Positions 43,355 to 52,966 are shown, counted from the stretch's first letter. The stretch is DNA of 64,000 nt from an uncultured Oscillospiraceae bacterium (GCA_947169975.1 CAMVRT010000011.1:17664-81663); one strand, 5' to 3'. Notes: generated from the sequence alone by a model not told the origin. Made by a program: numbers and translations.

Positions 43355-44473
43355 TTACTTTACCAGCGCCATCACCGTGTTATAAATACGCTCGGTGGCG
43401 TCCAGGATCCCCAGCTCGCTCATGCCGCGGCTCATGGAGACGCGGAGGGCGGGATCGGACAGGATCTCGCGGGCAGCCTCGTACAGATCGTTGCCGGAGC
43501 ACTCCGTCTCCAGCAGGATCCGGGCGCCGCCGTGCTTTTCCAGGATCCGGGCATTCTTCTCCTGGTGGTTGTTGGTCACGTAGGGTGAGGGCACGATGAT
43601 GGCCGGAACGGCCAGGGCCGTGATCTCGCTGACGGTGGAGGCGCCGGCCCGGCAGATCACCAGATCCGCCGCGCGCATGACCACCGCCATGTCATAAATA
43701 TACTCCCGCACGTCCAGAGACGGACACTTGTCCAGTCCCCGGGCGGAAAGAGCCTGTTTCATGGTCTCCCAGCCGCTGCTGCCAACGGCGTGGATGTGGT
43801 GGAAGGGCTCGCCGTCCGCCTGCTCCCGGGCGAAGAAATCCACCATTTTGGCGTTCATATCCCGGGCGCCCAGGCTGCCCCAGAAGGAGGCAACCAGCGG
43901 GCGGTCGTCGGTAAGCCCCAGCTTCTGCCGGGCCTGGGCCCGGGTCAGCTCAAAGAAGTCGCCCCGCACCGGCGTACCGGTGACGGCGATCTTCTCGGGG
44001 TGGCGGTAGTGCTGGCGGCACTCCTCAAAGCCCACCATGATCCGGTCGGCGTAGCCCTCCAGCTGCCTGGTGGTGAGGCCGGGCACCATGTTGGACTCGT
44101 GGACCGCCGTGGGAACCCCCGCTTTGGCCGCGCAGCGCACCATGGGATAGCTGGCGTAGCCGCCGGTACCCACCACCAGATCGGGGCGGAACTCCCGCAG
44201 GATGGCCTTCGCCTGACGGGGCGAGGTAATGAGGTTTTTCACCGAGCGCAGATTGTCCCGCAGGGCGCTGCCGCTGAGGGAGCGGCGAAAGCCGGAGACC
44301 TCCACGCCGCGGAAGGCATAGCCCTGCTTCTCCACCAGAGCGCGCTCCATGCCGCCCGGCGTACCAACGAACAAAATGTTGATGCCGGGCTTCTTTTCCT
44401 TCATATAGCCTGCCAGCGCCAGCGCCGGGTTCACATGGCCCGCCGTGCCGCCGCAGGTGAAAATCACGTTCAT
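43355..44473 (-). CDS. murG: MurG glycosyltransferase
   Basis: MurG (372 residues) adds GlcNAc to lipid I to form lipid II at the inner face of the membrane. It has the FTCGGTAGHVNPALA N-terminus, GTGGYASYPMV, AVHESNMVPGLTTR and CRAGASTVSEITAL, all family hallmarks. A GGAGG Shine-Dalgarno precedes the ATG. It lies between ftsW and murA. Confidence 0.97.
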   Translation of the reverse strand: MNVIFTCGGTAGHVNPALALAGYMKEKKPGINILFVGTPGGMERALVEKQGYAFRGVEVSGFRRSLSGSALRDNLRSVKNLITSPRQAKAILREFRPDLVVGTGGYASYPMVRCAAKAGVPTAVHESNMVPGLTTRQLEGYADRIMVGFEECRQHYRHPEKIAVTGTPVRGDFFELTRAQARQKLGLTDDRPLVASFWGSLGARDMNAKMVDFFAREQADGEPFHHIHAVGSSGWETMKQALSARGLDKCPSLDVREYIYDMAVVMRAADLVICRAGASTVSEITALAVPAIIVPSPYVTNNHQEKNARILEKHGGARILLETECSGNDLYEAAREILSDPALRVSMSRGMSELGILDATERIYNTVMALVK

Positions 44474-44503
44474 AGTTTATCCTCCCGCCTTGGGGAAATG
44501 CCG

Positions 44504-45724
44504 CTATCCGTTTTTCGGTGCGGGGATTTGTCTCGATACGCTGAGCACGATGCCCATTTCAAAAAGCTGCAGCGCCAGCGCCGTGCCGCCGTAGCTGAAA
44601 AACGGCAGGGAGATGCCGGTGGCCGGCACAAGGCCGCTGACCACGGCGATGTTCAAAAAGGTCTGCAGGGCAATGTGGGTGGTGATGCCCACCACCAGCA
44701 ATGCGCCGAAGCGATCTCTTGCGTGGAGGGCGATCCAGAAGCCGCGGATGATGAGCAGGGCGAAGATCAGCATGATGACGCAGGCGCCGATAAGGCCCAG
44801 CTCCTCGCAGACGATGGCAAAGATACAGTCGTTGTGCTCCTCCGGCAGGTACAGGAACTTCTGGCGGCTCTTGCCCAGGCCAACGCCCAGCAGTCCGCCG
44901 GAGCCGATGGCGATGAGGCTCTGCACCATCTGATAGCCCTCGTCGCCGGCGTCCAGCCAGGGGTTGTGCCACATGGCGATTCGGCTGGAGCCATAGGAGA
45001 TCACGCCTTTCTCCACCAGCTTTACGTAGAGAAACGCAGCCACCGCGCCGCCGCCCAGGCCAACGCCGGCGATCCAGGCGCGGATGCCGCCCACGATCAT
45101 CATGGCCACGCCGGTGCCCACGATGAGAATGGTGCCGGACAGGTGGGGCTCCAGCAGCATCAGGACGGAGATCATGCCCAGCACCGCCAGATACGGCCAG
45201 ATGCCGTAGCGCCAGGTGCGCATCTTGTCCCGCTTTTTGGAGATGCTGTCGGCAAAAAAGACGATGACGCCCAGCTTGGCGATTTCGGAGGGCTGGAAGG
45301 TAAAAACGCCGGGTATTCCCAGCCAGCGGGTGGCGTTGTTGACGGTGACGCCCACATGGGGAATGATAACCAGAATCAGCAGAAACACGGAGAAGCCCAG
45401 CAGGATCTTGGCGGCGCCGCGCCAGCGCTGGTAGGTGAATTTGCTGATGGCGAGCATGGCCGCTACGCCGACGACGGCAAAGATGGCCTGCCGCTTGAAA
45501 TAATAGGCAGGATCGCCATTTTCGGCATAGGCCGAAGGAAAACTGGCGGAGAACACCATCACAAGGCCGATGGCGGTCAGCAGCAGCGTCAGCAGCAGGA
45601 ACGGGATGTCCATCCGGCCCTTGGCGGCCTTCAGCGTGGCCTGTTCCGTCTCCTGTGCCCGCTTCAGCCGGAGCTTTTCCCGTGCCCGGCGCTCTTTTTC
45701 CGCGCGGTATTCCTCACGTGTCAT
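44504..45724 (-). CDS. ftsW: FtsW/SpoVE-type lipid II polymerase
   Basis: This SEDS-family polytopic protein (406 residues, about ten membrane segments) has an unusually long charged N-terminal tail (about 38 residues). SEDS signatures include TRWLGIPGVFTFQPSEIAKL, the AMWHNPWLDAGDEGYQMVQS loop, FAIVCEELGLIGA and GISLPFFSYGG near the C-terminus. It should act as the septal glycosyltransferase with the neighbouring class B PBP. In sporulating species the paralogue SpoVE is similar; context favours the division enzyme. Confidence 0.94.
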   Translation of the reverse strand: MTREEYRAEKERRAREKLRLKRAQETEQATLKAAKGRMDIPFLLLTLLLTAIGLVMVFSASFPSAYAENGDPAYYFKRQAIFAVVGVAAMLAISKFTYQRWRGAAKILLGFSVFLLILVIIPHVGVTVNNATRWLGIPGVFTFQPSEIAKLGVIVFFADSISKKRDKMRTWRYGIWPYLAVLGMISVLMLLEPHLSGTILIVGTGVAMMIVGGIRAWIAGVGLGGGAVAAFLYVKLVEKGVISYGSSRIAMWHNPWLDAGDEGYQMVQSLIAIGSGGLLGVGLGKSRQKFLYLPEEHNDCIFAIVCEELGLIGACVIMLIFALLIIRGFWIALHARDRFGALLVVGITTHIALQTFLNIAVVSGLVPATGISLPFFSYGGTALALQLFEMGIVLSVSRQIPAPKNG

Positions 45725-45757
45725 CCCTTTCCCTCCTTTCCGGTTTGGCGATATCCA

Positions 45758-46762
45758 TCAGATGTTAAAGCGGTCCATGACGCCCAGATAAGCCAGGACG
45801 CAGAAGATCACGCTCACCGCGGTGAATACGGCCACGATCTTGGTCTCCTTCCAGCCGCACATCTCAAAGTGGTGGTGCAGCGGGGCCATCTTGAACACGC
45901 GCTTTCCGTGGGTCAGCTTAAAGTAGCCCACCTGAATGATATCGCTCATGGTCTCGCAGATATAGACGATACCCACCAGAATCAGCACCAGCGGCATATC
46001 GTAGGCAAAGGCCAGGGCCGCCACGGCGCCGCCCAGGAACAGCGAGCCGGTGTCGCCCATGAAGACCTTGGCGGGATAGTGGTTATAGAGCAGGAAGCCC
46101 AGCAGACCGCCCAGCAGAGCCGCGCCGAACACGCTCAGCTGCAGGTAGTCCGTGCCCCAGTGATAGCCGATCACGGCGAAGAAGATGGCTACCGGCACCG
46201 TAACAGAGGAGCTGAGTCCATCCAGGCCGTCGGTGATGTTGACCGCGTTGACCGTGCCAACAATGATGAAGGCGGCCAGAATCATGTAGACCACCCAGTT
46301 CAGCACGATGTGGGTGTTAAAAAACGGGATATACAGGTTGGGGCTCAACAGATGCTCATAGCGCATCAGGCACAGAAAGGCCACCGCCGCCGCCAGCTGC
46401 AGCAGGAACTTCTGCAGGGAGGTGAGACCGGTGTTATGGTGATGCTTCACCTTCTGATAGTCGTCAATGTAGCCGATGATGCCGAACACCAGCGAAAACA
46501 GGAACACGTACAGGTGGGCAAAATTTTCCGCCAGCATTCCCTTCCAGCCGAAGATCAGAATGGCAACACCGATGCCGATGATGAACATCAGCCCACCCAT
46601 GGTGGGGATGCCCTGCTTGTTCATGTGCCAGGTGGGGCCGATCTCCTTGATGCTCTGGCCGCATTTCAGCTTCACCAGCATGGGGATCAGCAGCTTGCCG
46701 GCTGCGGCTGTTACCGCAAAGCTGACGACCAGCGTCAGGATCAACGTCAGTAAATCGCTCAT
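45758..46762 (-). CDS. mraY: Phospho-N-acetylmuramoyl-pentapeptide transferase (MraY)
   Basis: MraY (334 residues, ten membrane segments) makes lipid I from UDP-MurNAc-pentapeptide and undecaprenyl phosphate. The motifs GIPTMGGLMF, DDYQKVKHHHNTGLTSLQKF, NAVNITDGLDGLSS, GDTGSLFLGG and PLHHHFE (KMAPLHHHFEMCGW) are clear. It follows murE with a gap of about 40 bp. Confidence 0.97.
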   Translation of the reverse strand: MSDLLTLILTLVVSFAVTAAAGKLLIPMLVKLKCGQSIKEIGPTWHMNKQGIPTMGGLMFIIGIGVAILIFGWKGMLAENFAHLYVFLFSLVFGIIGYIDDYQKVKHHHNTGLTSLQKFLLQLAAAVAFLCLMRYEHLLSPNLYIPFFNTHIVLNWVVYMILAAFIIVGTVNAVNITDGLDGLSSSVTVPVAIFFAVIGYHWGTDYLQLSVFGAALLGGLLGFLLYNHYPAKVFMGDTGSLFLGGAVAALAFAYDMPLVLILVGIVYICETMSDIIQVGYFKLTHGKRVFKMAPLHHHFEMCGWKETKIVAVFTAVSVIFCVLAYLGVMDRFNI

Positions 46763-46804
46763 ATTTTTTCTCCTCCCGCCCCCTGCGGGGCGCTGTTTCC
46801 TGTG

Positions 46805-48244
46805 TTATTTTCCCTTAAAAAAGGCCTCCACAATCTCCCGCTCGTCCAGATGCCGCTTGGCGTGGCCGATGATCTGGTAGTCCTCGTGCCCCTTGCCGCA
46901 CAGCACGATCACGTCACCCGTCCGGGCATGGGACAGGGCGTAGTGAATGGCCTCGATCCGATCCTCCACCACCTCAAAGCTGTCGCAGCCCTCCATCCCC
47001 GTCAGAATGTCGCGGATGATGGCAGCCGGCTCCTCGGTGCGGGGATTGTCGCTGGTGACCACGGAGAAATCCGCCAGTTGGGCGGCTATGGCGCCCATTT
47101 GCGGCCGTTTGGTGCGATCCCGGTCGCCGCCGCAGCCGAACAGGGCCACCACGCGGCCGGGTGCAAAGCTCCGCACCGCCGTCAGTACATTTTCCAGGGC
47201 GTCCGGCGTGTGAGCATAGTCGATGAGCACATGGAAGGGTCTGCCGTGGGTGGGCACCGGTTCCAGACGCCCCCGCACGGGTAAGGCGCTGCGCAGAGCC
47301 TCCGCGCCGTCCGCCAGAGGTACGCCCAGCTCCCGTCCGGCAGCCAGAGCCGCCAGGGTGTTGTACACGGTAAAGCGGCCCGGTGTTGCCGCCCAGACGC
47401 TGACGCGCTCTCCCTCCCCTACGGCGTCATAGGTCACGCCGGAGCCGGAGAGGCAGACGTTTTCCGCCCGGAGATCCGCCGGACTGTCCAGCCCGTAAAA
47501 GACGGTGCGGCAGGTGGCGCTGCGCAGCAGCCGCTCCCGCCAGGGATCGTCGCTGTTGCACACGCCGGTCTCACACTGCTCAAACAGCAGGGCCTTGGCG
47601 TCGCAGTAGGCCTCCATGGTGCGGTGAAAGTCCAGATGGTCCTGGGTCAGATTGGTGAAGATCCCCACTGCGAAGGGGATGCCGTACACCCGGTCCAGCG
47701 CCAGAGCGTGGCTGGACACCTCCATCACCGCGTGAGTGCATCCGGCGTCCGCCATGTGGCGCAGCAGCGCCTGCAGATCGGCGGATTCCGGGGTGGTGCG
47801 TCCGGCGGGCAGGATCTCGTTGCCCACCATGTTCTGTATGGTGCCCACCAGGCCAACCCCTGCGCCCAGGGCACGCTCCAGAATATGCTTGGTATAGTAG
47901 CTTGTGCTGGTTTTCCCGTTGGTGCCGGTAATGCCCACCACCGTCAGCTCACGGGCGGGATGGCCGTACCAGTTGGCGCTGGCCACCGCCAGAGCCCGCC
48001 GGGCCGACGGTACCACCGCGCAGGGAATGCCGTCCAGCGGCTCCTCACAGATCACGCAGGCGGCGCCCCGTTCCATGGCCTCGTCGACGAAAAGGCGGCC
48101 GTCGGTCTCTGTGCCGGAAATGGCCACAAAGGCGTGGCCCGGTTCCACGTCCCGGGAGTCATAGCTGATCCCGGTGATCTCCTTGGTGCCGTCAGCGCGG
48201 AGGGAAAGAATCTCCATCCCCTCCAACAGATCAGATAGCTGCAT
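46805..48244 (-). CDS. murE: UDP-MurNAc-tripeptide synthetase (MurE), meso-diaminopimelate type
   Basis: MurE (479 residues) adds the third residue of the stem peptide. The ATP-binding GITGTNGKTSTSY motif, TTPESADLQ and a carbamylated-lysine region are present. The motif DNPRTEEP is the meso-diaminopimelate specificity signature, so the wall is predicted to be DAP type. GGGAG lies upstream of the ATG. The next Mur ligases (MurF, MurD) are not encoded after it. Confidence 0.96.
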   Translation of the reverse strand: MQLSDLLEGMEILSLRADGTKEITGISYDSRDVEPGHAFVAISGTETDGRLFVDEAMERGAACVICEEPLDGIPCAVVPSARRALAVASANWYGHPARELTVVGITGTNGKTSTSYYTKHILERALGAGVGLVGTIQNMVGNEILPAGRTTPESADLQALLRHMADAGCTHAVMEVSSHALALDRVYGIPFAVGIFTNLTQDHLDFHRTMEAYCDAKALLFEQCETGVCNSDDPWRERLLRSATCRTVFYGLDSPADLRAENVCLSGSGVTYDAVGEGERVSVWAATPGRFTVYNTLAALAAGRELGVPLADGAEALRSALPVRGRLEPVPTHGRPFHVLIDYAHTPDALENVLTAVRSFAPGRVVALFGCGGDRDRTKRPQMGAIAAQLADFSVVTSDNPRTEEPAAIIRDILTGMEGCDSFEVVEDRIEAIHYALSHARTGDVIVLCGKGHEDYQIIGHAKRHLDEREIVEAFFKGK

Positions 48245-48358
48245 CGGAGCATCTCCCTTGCCGGATTTTCCCTTCCGGCCCGTAAGGCCGCTCCTTTGTA
48301 TGGCCGCGCCCGGAGGCGCTGTCTCAAATCATATGCGCCGTTTTTGCGGATGATACCG

Positions 48359-50635
48359 TTAATCCGGCACGTTGGTGTCGCCCAGCTGCACCGTAATGAC
48401 AGTGCCCGCCGGCAGCTCCGCGCCCGGCTCCTCCGACTGACTGATGACGCGGACGCTGGTGCTGCCGCTGCCGGTGGTGCCGGAAAAGCGGATCAGCAAT
48501 CCGGCGTTGGTGGCGGCGGTGTTGGCCTCCGCCGGGGAATTGCCCAACAGGTTGGGCACGATGCACATGGTGTCGGGCTTCTCCTCGCCGGCGTACAGCA
48601 CTACCACGGACTTGCCCGGGATGATGGATCCGCCCACCGGCGTCTGATCGGTAATGACGTCGCCCTCGCCCACTATGCGGCTGCTGAAGCCGCGATCCTC
48701 CAGCTTCTTCTGCGCCTCTTCCACAGAAAGATCTACAACGTTGGGCACGGTGGTGTCGGCGCCCAGGAGCTCTTCAGCGGAATACGAAGGCTGGATGCCC
48801 ATATAGGGCAGGATCTCCGACATGATCTTGCTGCAGCTGGGAGCCACCATGTTGCCGCCGGAGGGATAGGTGCCGGTATCCCGGCCCGGACTGTCCAGTG
48901 CGATCAGCATGATGATCTCCGGATCGTCTGCCGGAGCAAAGCTCATAAAGGACACGATGACCTCTTTTGTCTGGCCTGTGGCGTCGCGCTTATCGGCGGT
49001 GCCGGACTTGCCGCCGATGCGGTAGCCGGCCACCTGGGCGTTCCGGCCGGTACCTGTGGCCACCACAGTCTCCAGGCACTCGCGCACCTTGGCGCTGGTC
49101 TCCTCGCTGACTACCTGTCGCACGGGGGTGTCGTCGTGCTGCCAGATCACGTTGCCGTCCTCATCCAGCACCTGGGCCACCACATAGGGCGTGTGCAGAT
49201 AGCCGCCGTTGACGCAGGATGCCTGGGCAGAGATCAGGGAGATGGGCGTCACACTGAAGTTCTGGCCAAAGGCGTAGCAGGCCAGGTCCAGGGTGGTGAA
49301 CTGATCCTCCGGCTGGAAGATGCTGGCAGCCTCCCCGTCCAGATCCACACCGGAGCCGCTCATCAGATTGAAATTCCGCATGTACTCATAGTATTTCTGG
49401 TTGCCCAACCGCAGGCCATAGGTGATAAAGGCCGGGTTGCAGGAGTGGGCCGCCGTCTCTGCCAAGGTCTGAAAGCCGTGGTGGCCGGAGCACTTGATGC
49501 GGGCGGTGGACACGTTGATAAAGCCCTCACAGGTGAAGGTGGTATTCATATCCACCACACCCTCCTCCAGGGCGGCGGCCAGCGTCAGCACCTTGGAGGT
49601 GGAGCCAGGCTCATAGACCTCGTTGACCGCCTTGTTCCACCACTGTCTCATCTGCATTTCGCCCAGGTCAGCCTCCTCGGCCTCCACAGACTCCTGCATC
49701 TTCGGGTCCAGAATGTCGGCAAAGTGGTTCAGGTCGTAGTTGGGGTAGGAGGCCATGGCCAGCACGGCTCCGGTCTTGGCGTTGAGGATGATGCCCATGC
49801 CGCCTTCCTGCACATCGTACTTATAGACCATGTCAGTCAAGGCCTTCTCCAGATAATACTGGATGGTGGTGTCCACTGTCAACACCAGAGAGTGGCCGTT
49901 TTCCGGGGCAAAATACTGCTCATACTCATAGAGCATGTCGTTGCCGGTGTTGTCCTTGGCGGTGATCACCAGACCGGTTTTGCCCTCCAGCTCCTTTTCG
50001 TACCGGGCCTCCAGACCGTACAGTCCCGTGTTGTCATTGCCCACGAAGCCGATGATGTGGCAGGCCAGATCGCCGTAAGGGTAGTAGCGCTTGGAATCCG
50101 TCACCAGATAGACGCCCCGCACCTTGTTGTCGTTGATGTACCGGCGCACCTTGTTGGCCACTTCCTCGTCAGCCCGCAGTTTGATGACCTCGTACTGGGA
50201 TTCGGTGCGATCCATACGCTTGCGGATGGACTCCTCGTTCACGTCCAGAATCTCCGCCAGATCGGCGGCCAGAGAGTCCTTGGTCCACGTCACCTTATCC
50301 TTCTCGCCGGTGGCCTTATCGCTGGCCTTCAGCGTGTCGCTGATCTCCTTGGGCGAGAGGAACACGGTCTCGGCGGAGGCGGAGATGGCCAGGATGTTGC
50401 CGTTGCGGTCATAAATCGTTCCGCGGGAGGCGGACACCACGGTGCTGCGGGTCTGCTGGCTCACCGCCAGCTTCTGCAGTTCTTCATGCCGCTTGATCTG
50501 CAGCTGATACAGCTTGCCGAACAGCGGCAGGAACATGGCCACGCCCAGAACCAGCATCAGGACGAAGGTCCGCAGCTGGATCGTCCGGTTGGCGCGGCGG
50601 CTGTTTTCGCTTTTTCGATTGCCGAAATTGGCCAT
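48359..50635 (-). CDS. Class B penicillin-binding protein with two PASTA domains (FtsI/PBP2x/SpoVD-like)
   Basis: This septal transpeptidase of 758 residues has a single N-terminal membrane anchor (RTFVLMLVLGVAMFLPLFG), a dimerisation domain and a transpeptidase domain. The active-site motifs are S345-T-S-K348 (GSTSK), SCN (AAHSCNPAF) and KSGTAD. Two C-terminal PASTA repeats follow (VPNVVDLSVEEAQKKLEDRG and VPNLLGNSPAEANTAATNAG). PASTA tails suggest either PBP2x-like division function or SpoVD. The ATG at 50633-50635 follows AAGGAG. Confidence 0.93.
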   Translation of the reverse strand: MANFGNRKSENSRRANRTIQLRTFVLMLVLGVAMFLPLFGKLYQLQIKRHEELQKLAVSQQTRSTVVSASRGTIYDRNGNILAISASAETVFLSPKEISDTLKASDKATGEKDKVTWTKDSLAADLAEILDVNEESIRKRMDRTESQYEVIKLRADEEVANKVRRYINDNKVRGVYLVTDSKRYYPYGDLACHIIGFVGNDNTGLYGLEARYEKELEGKTGLVITAKDNTGNDMLYEYEQYFAPENGHSLVLTVDTTIQYYLEKALTDMVYKYDVQEGGMGIILNAKTGAVLAMASYPNYDLNHFADILDPKMQESVEAEEADLGEMQMRQWWNKAVNEVYEPGSTSKVLTLAAALEEGVVDMNTTFTCEGFINVSTARIKCSGHHGFQTLAETAAHSCNPAFITYGLRLGNQKYYEYMRNFNLMSGSGVDLDGEAASIFQPEDQFTTLDLACYAFGQNFSVTPISLISAQASCVNGGYLHTPYVVAQVLDEDGNVIWQHDDTPVRQVVSEETSAKVRECLETVVATGTGRNAQVAGYRIGGKSGTADKRDATGQTKEVIVSFMSFAPADDPEIIMLIALDSPGRDTGTYPSGGNMVAPSCSKIMSEILPYMGIQPSYSAEELLGADTTVPNVVDLSVEEAQKKLEDRGFSSRIVGEGDVITDQTPVGGSIIPGKSVVVLYAGEEKPDTMCIVPNLLGNSPAEANTAATNAGLLIRFSGTTGSGSTSVRVISQSEEPGAELPAGTVITVQLGDTNVPD

Positions 50636-50679
50636 TTTTTCTCCTTTCAGCGGTCTGCGCCGCCGCATGCAACAATTGC

Positions 50680-50721
50680 ATTATACCAACGAAGGAGCAA
50701 GAAGTCCCCTTCTTACTCCTT
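50680..50721 (-). promoter_or_regulatory. Hairpin plus extended -10 promoter between ftsL and the PBP gene
   Basis: In the 135-bp gap a 13-bp stem (arms 50709-50721 and 50692-50704, loop of 4) is followed on the minus strand by the extended -10 TGGTATAAT (50680-50688). This may attenuate read-through from mraZ and restart transcription at the PBP gene. Confidence 0.5.
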
Positions 50722-50770
50722 TCATCGTTTTCATAGTTGTCGGATGATACGTCCCACTATATGGGCCGCA

Positions 50771-51316
50771 TTATCGGAAATATTCCACCAGGGCCTCAAG
50801 GCCGTCGCCTACACGGTGGAAGAAGTCACCCAGCACGCCGTCGCTGCTGGCCTGATAGACCACCGCCACATCCGAGCCGGACAGGTCCACATACTCAATC
50901 TGGGCGCTGGTGGGCTTGCTCATGCCGGCCGCCTCCGCCGTCTCCTTGATGGTGGCAAGGTCGAAGGTCTGCTCGTAACGGGTCAGAAGGGAAACATGCT
51001 CGTCATTGAGCACGGCCAGCTCATTCTTAAGCTGGGAAACATTGCCGGAAATGGTGGTCAGCCGGACATAGCCCATGATAAGAGCCATGACCATGGCCGC
51101 CAGAATCACAATGCCGCCTACCATCAACGGGGATGCCTTGGGCCGGGGCTGTGCCTGTGCCTGACGGCGGGGCTGGGGACGGGGTCGGCGGGCCTCGCGT
51201 TCATGCTCATAAACCTTGCCGGCCTCCTCCAGGTTATGCTCCCGAACCAGGGCGTCCAGATCGTACGCCAGGCTGCCGTTTGTCATTGTGCCGGGTCTCC
51301 TGCGCGGATCAGCCAT
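50771..51316 (-). CDS. ftsL: FtsL-like cell division protein
   Basis: The 181-residue bitopic protein has a Pro/Arg/Gln-rich cytoplasmic region, one membrane segment at residues about 64-84 (LMVGGIVILAAMVMALIMGY), and an extracytoplasmic coiled coil (TISGNVSQLKNELAVLNDEH). A C-terminal tail follows that is longer than usual. Sequence identity to FtsL is always low; the call rests on topology and on the position between rsmH and the septal PBP. The ATG follows GGAGG. Confidence 0.8.
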   Translation of the reverse strand: MADPRRRPGTMTNGSLAYDLDALVREHNLEEAGKVYEHEREARRPRPQPRRQAQAQPRPKASPLMVGGIVILAAMVMALIMGYVRLTTISGNVSQLKNELAVLNDEHVSLLTRYEQTFDLATIKETAEAAGMSKPTSAQIEYVDLSGSDVAVVYQASSDGVLGDFFHRVGDGLEALVEYFR

Positions 51317-51335
51317 CGTCGGGAGCCTCCTTTCT

Positions 51336-52307
51336 CTATAGTTTCTCTGCCACGCGCAGCTTGGCGCTGCGGGCGCGGGGGTTATACGCCAGCTCCGCCG
51401 GGCCGGAAACCACCGGCTTGCGGGTGACGAGCTTCATTTTGGGCTTCTTGCCGCACACGCACACCGGGAACTCCGGCGGACAGGTGCAGCCGGTGGCCAA
51501 CTCCTGCATGGTGCGTTTGATGATGCGGTCCTCCAGGGAATGGAAGGAAATCACCGCCAGCCGCCCGCCGGTTTTCAGTCCGTCGGCTGCGGCGCGCAGC
51601 ATGGGGGGCAGAGCGTCCAGCTCGCCGTTGACGGCGATGCGAATGGCCTGAAAGCTCCGCTTGGCGGGGTGCTGCTTCTCCCGCAGAGCCTTGGCGGGCA
51701 TGGCGCTGCGGATCAGCTCCGCCAGCTCCAGCGTGGTCTCTATCTCTCTCTCTTCACGCCGGCGGCAGATGGCGGAGGCAATGGCGGGGGCATAGCGCTC
51801 CTCGCCGTATTCAAACAGGATGCGCCGCAGCTCCTCATAGCTCCAGCTGTTGACCACCTCCCGGGCGGTCAGGTCAGAGGTGCGGTCCATGCGCATATCC
51901 AGCGGCGCGTCATGCATATAGGAAAAGCCCCGTCCGGCATCGTCCAGCTGCGGAGAGGACACGCCCAGGTCAAACAGCATGCCGTCCACGCCGTCCGGCA
52001 TCAGCTGGCGCAGGATCTCACCCAGCCGGTCAAAGTTGCTGTGGACAAGCCTCACCCGGTCCATGTAGGGCGCCAGCCGCTCCTTTGCGGCGTCCAGCGC
52101 CGCCTCGTCCCGGTCGATGCCGATGAGCCGTCCCGTGGTCAGCCGCCGCACGATCTCCAGAGAATGCCCCGCGCGGCCCAGGGTGCCGTCGACATAACAT
52201 CCGTCCGGTTTTATATCCAATGCCGTCAGACACTCGTCCAGCAGCACCGGCTTGTGGCCAAAGACCATATCCTCCGCCCCGTTGGGGCGAAACGCCTCGA
52301 AATCCAT
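51336..52307 (-). CDS. rsmH: 16S rRNA m4C1402 methyltransferase (RsmH/MraW)
   Basis: RsmH (323 residues) N4-methylates C1402 of 16S rRNA. It has FGHKPVLLDECLTAL, the SAM motif VDGTLGRAGHSLEI, FDLGVSSPQLDDAGRGFSY and ISFHSLEDRIIKR. An alternative start is the ATG at 52266-52268 (MVFGHKPVLL), but GGAGG there is too close to it. The upstream ATG, 3 bp after mraZ, is given. Confidence 0.95.
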   Translation of the reverse strand: MDFEAFRPNGAEDMVFGHKPVLLDECLTALDIKPDGCYVDGTLGRAGHSLEIVRRLTTGRLIGIDRDEAALDAAKERLAPYMDRVRLVHSNFDRLGEILRQLMPDGVDGMLFDLGVSSPQLDDAGRGFSYMHDAPLDMRMDRTSDLTAREVVNSWSYEELRRILFEYGEERYAPAIASAICRRREEREIETTLELAELIRSAMPAKALREKQHPAKRSFQAIRIAVNGELDALPPMLRAAADGLKTGGRLAVISFHSLEDRIIKRTMQELATGCTCPPEFPVCVCGKKPKMKLVTRKPVVSGPAELAYNPRARSAKLRVAEKL

Positions 52308-52310
52308 GGC

Positions 52311-52727
52311 TTACAGACCCATGGACTCCATGGCCGCCTCCAGAGCGCCGGTGGAGAAGGCCTCCTCCTCCATCTCGGCCCAGCGTTTGGCGTTCCAGAT
52401 CTCCACCCGGTCAAAGCTGCCGATGACCGTGACCTCCTTGGTCAGGTCGGCCCAGTCACGCAGGCGGGCGGGGATCAGGATGCGGCCCTGACTGTCGGGC
52501 TCGCAGTCCGCGGCGTTGGCAAACACGGAGCGCAGCGACTTGATCTCGCTGTAGGTCTTGGTGCTCAACTGCTCCATCCAGGCGTTCCATTTGCTCTCGG
52601 AAAAGATGTACAGGCAGTGATCCTGACCTGCAATCACATGGAAGGTGCTGCCCAGCTCCTCCCGCAGCTTCGCCGGGATAAACAGGCGGCCCTTGGCGTC
52701 GATATTGTGCGCATACTGCCCGGTCAC
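52311..52727 (-). CDS. mraZ: Transcriptional regulator MraZ
   Basis: MraZ (138 residues) is a dimeric AbrB-fold DNA-binding protein that represses or tunes its own operon. Two half domains are visible: YAHNIDAKGRLFIPAKLREE and DSQGRILIPARLRDWADL. The GTG at 52725-52727 is chosen because GGGAGG lies about 9 nt upstream and family proteins start just before (G)EYxHNIDAKGR. The first in-frame GTG (52734-52736) touches the Shine-Dalgarno. Confidence 0.95.
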   Translation of the reverse strand: MTGQYAHNIDAKGRLFIPAKLREELGSTFHVIAGQDHCLYIFSESKWNAWMEQLSTKTYSEIKSLRSVFANAADCEPDSQGRILIPARLRDWADLTKEVTVIGSFDRVEIWNAKRWAEMEEEAFSTGALEAAMESMGL

Positions 52728-52782
52728 GCCTGTCACCTCCCTCGTGTGCGGATCGGATTATGGGGCATTTTGTGGGAATGTT

Positions 52783-52818
52783 CCCCACAAATAGGGGCAC
52801 TACCCCCACAATTCCCCA
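52783..52818 (-). promoter_or_regulatory. MraZ operator (TGGGG repeats)
   Basis: On the minus strand TGGGG occurs at 52814-52818 and again exactly 10 bp on at 52804-52808, and once more at 52783-52787. This is the pattern of TGGGN direct repeats with 5-nt spacers bound by MraZ. It lies just downstream of the promoter, suited to repression. Confidence 0.8.
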
Positions 52819-52830
52819 CCTGGTAGGTTG

Positions 52831-52859
52831 AGTATACATAATTTCCCCGTCAAATGCAA
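52831..52859 (-). promoter_or_regulatory. Promoter of the dcw cluster
   Basis: TTGCAT (52854-52859) and TATACT (52831-52836), spaced 17 bp on the minus strand, lie just upstream of the MraZ operator. Confidence 0.72.
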
Positions 52860-52966
52860 GAACTTTTTTTATCCGGTTGTGTTCCTTTTTCTCCGTTTTT
52901 CTTCGTTTTTCGTCCCGTTTTTCGTCAGTTTTTGAAACGCATGTTCTATCTCGTGCACAAAAAGAA

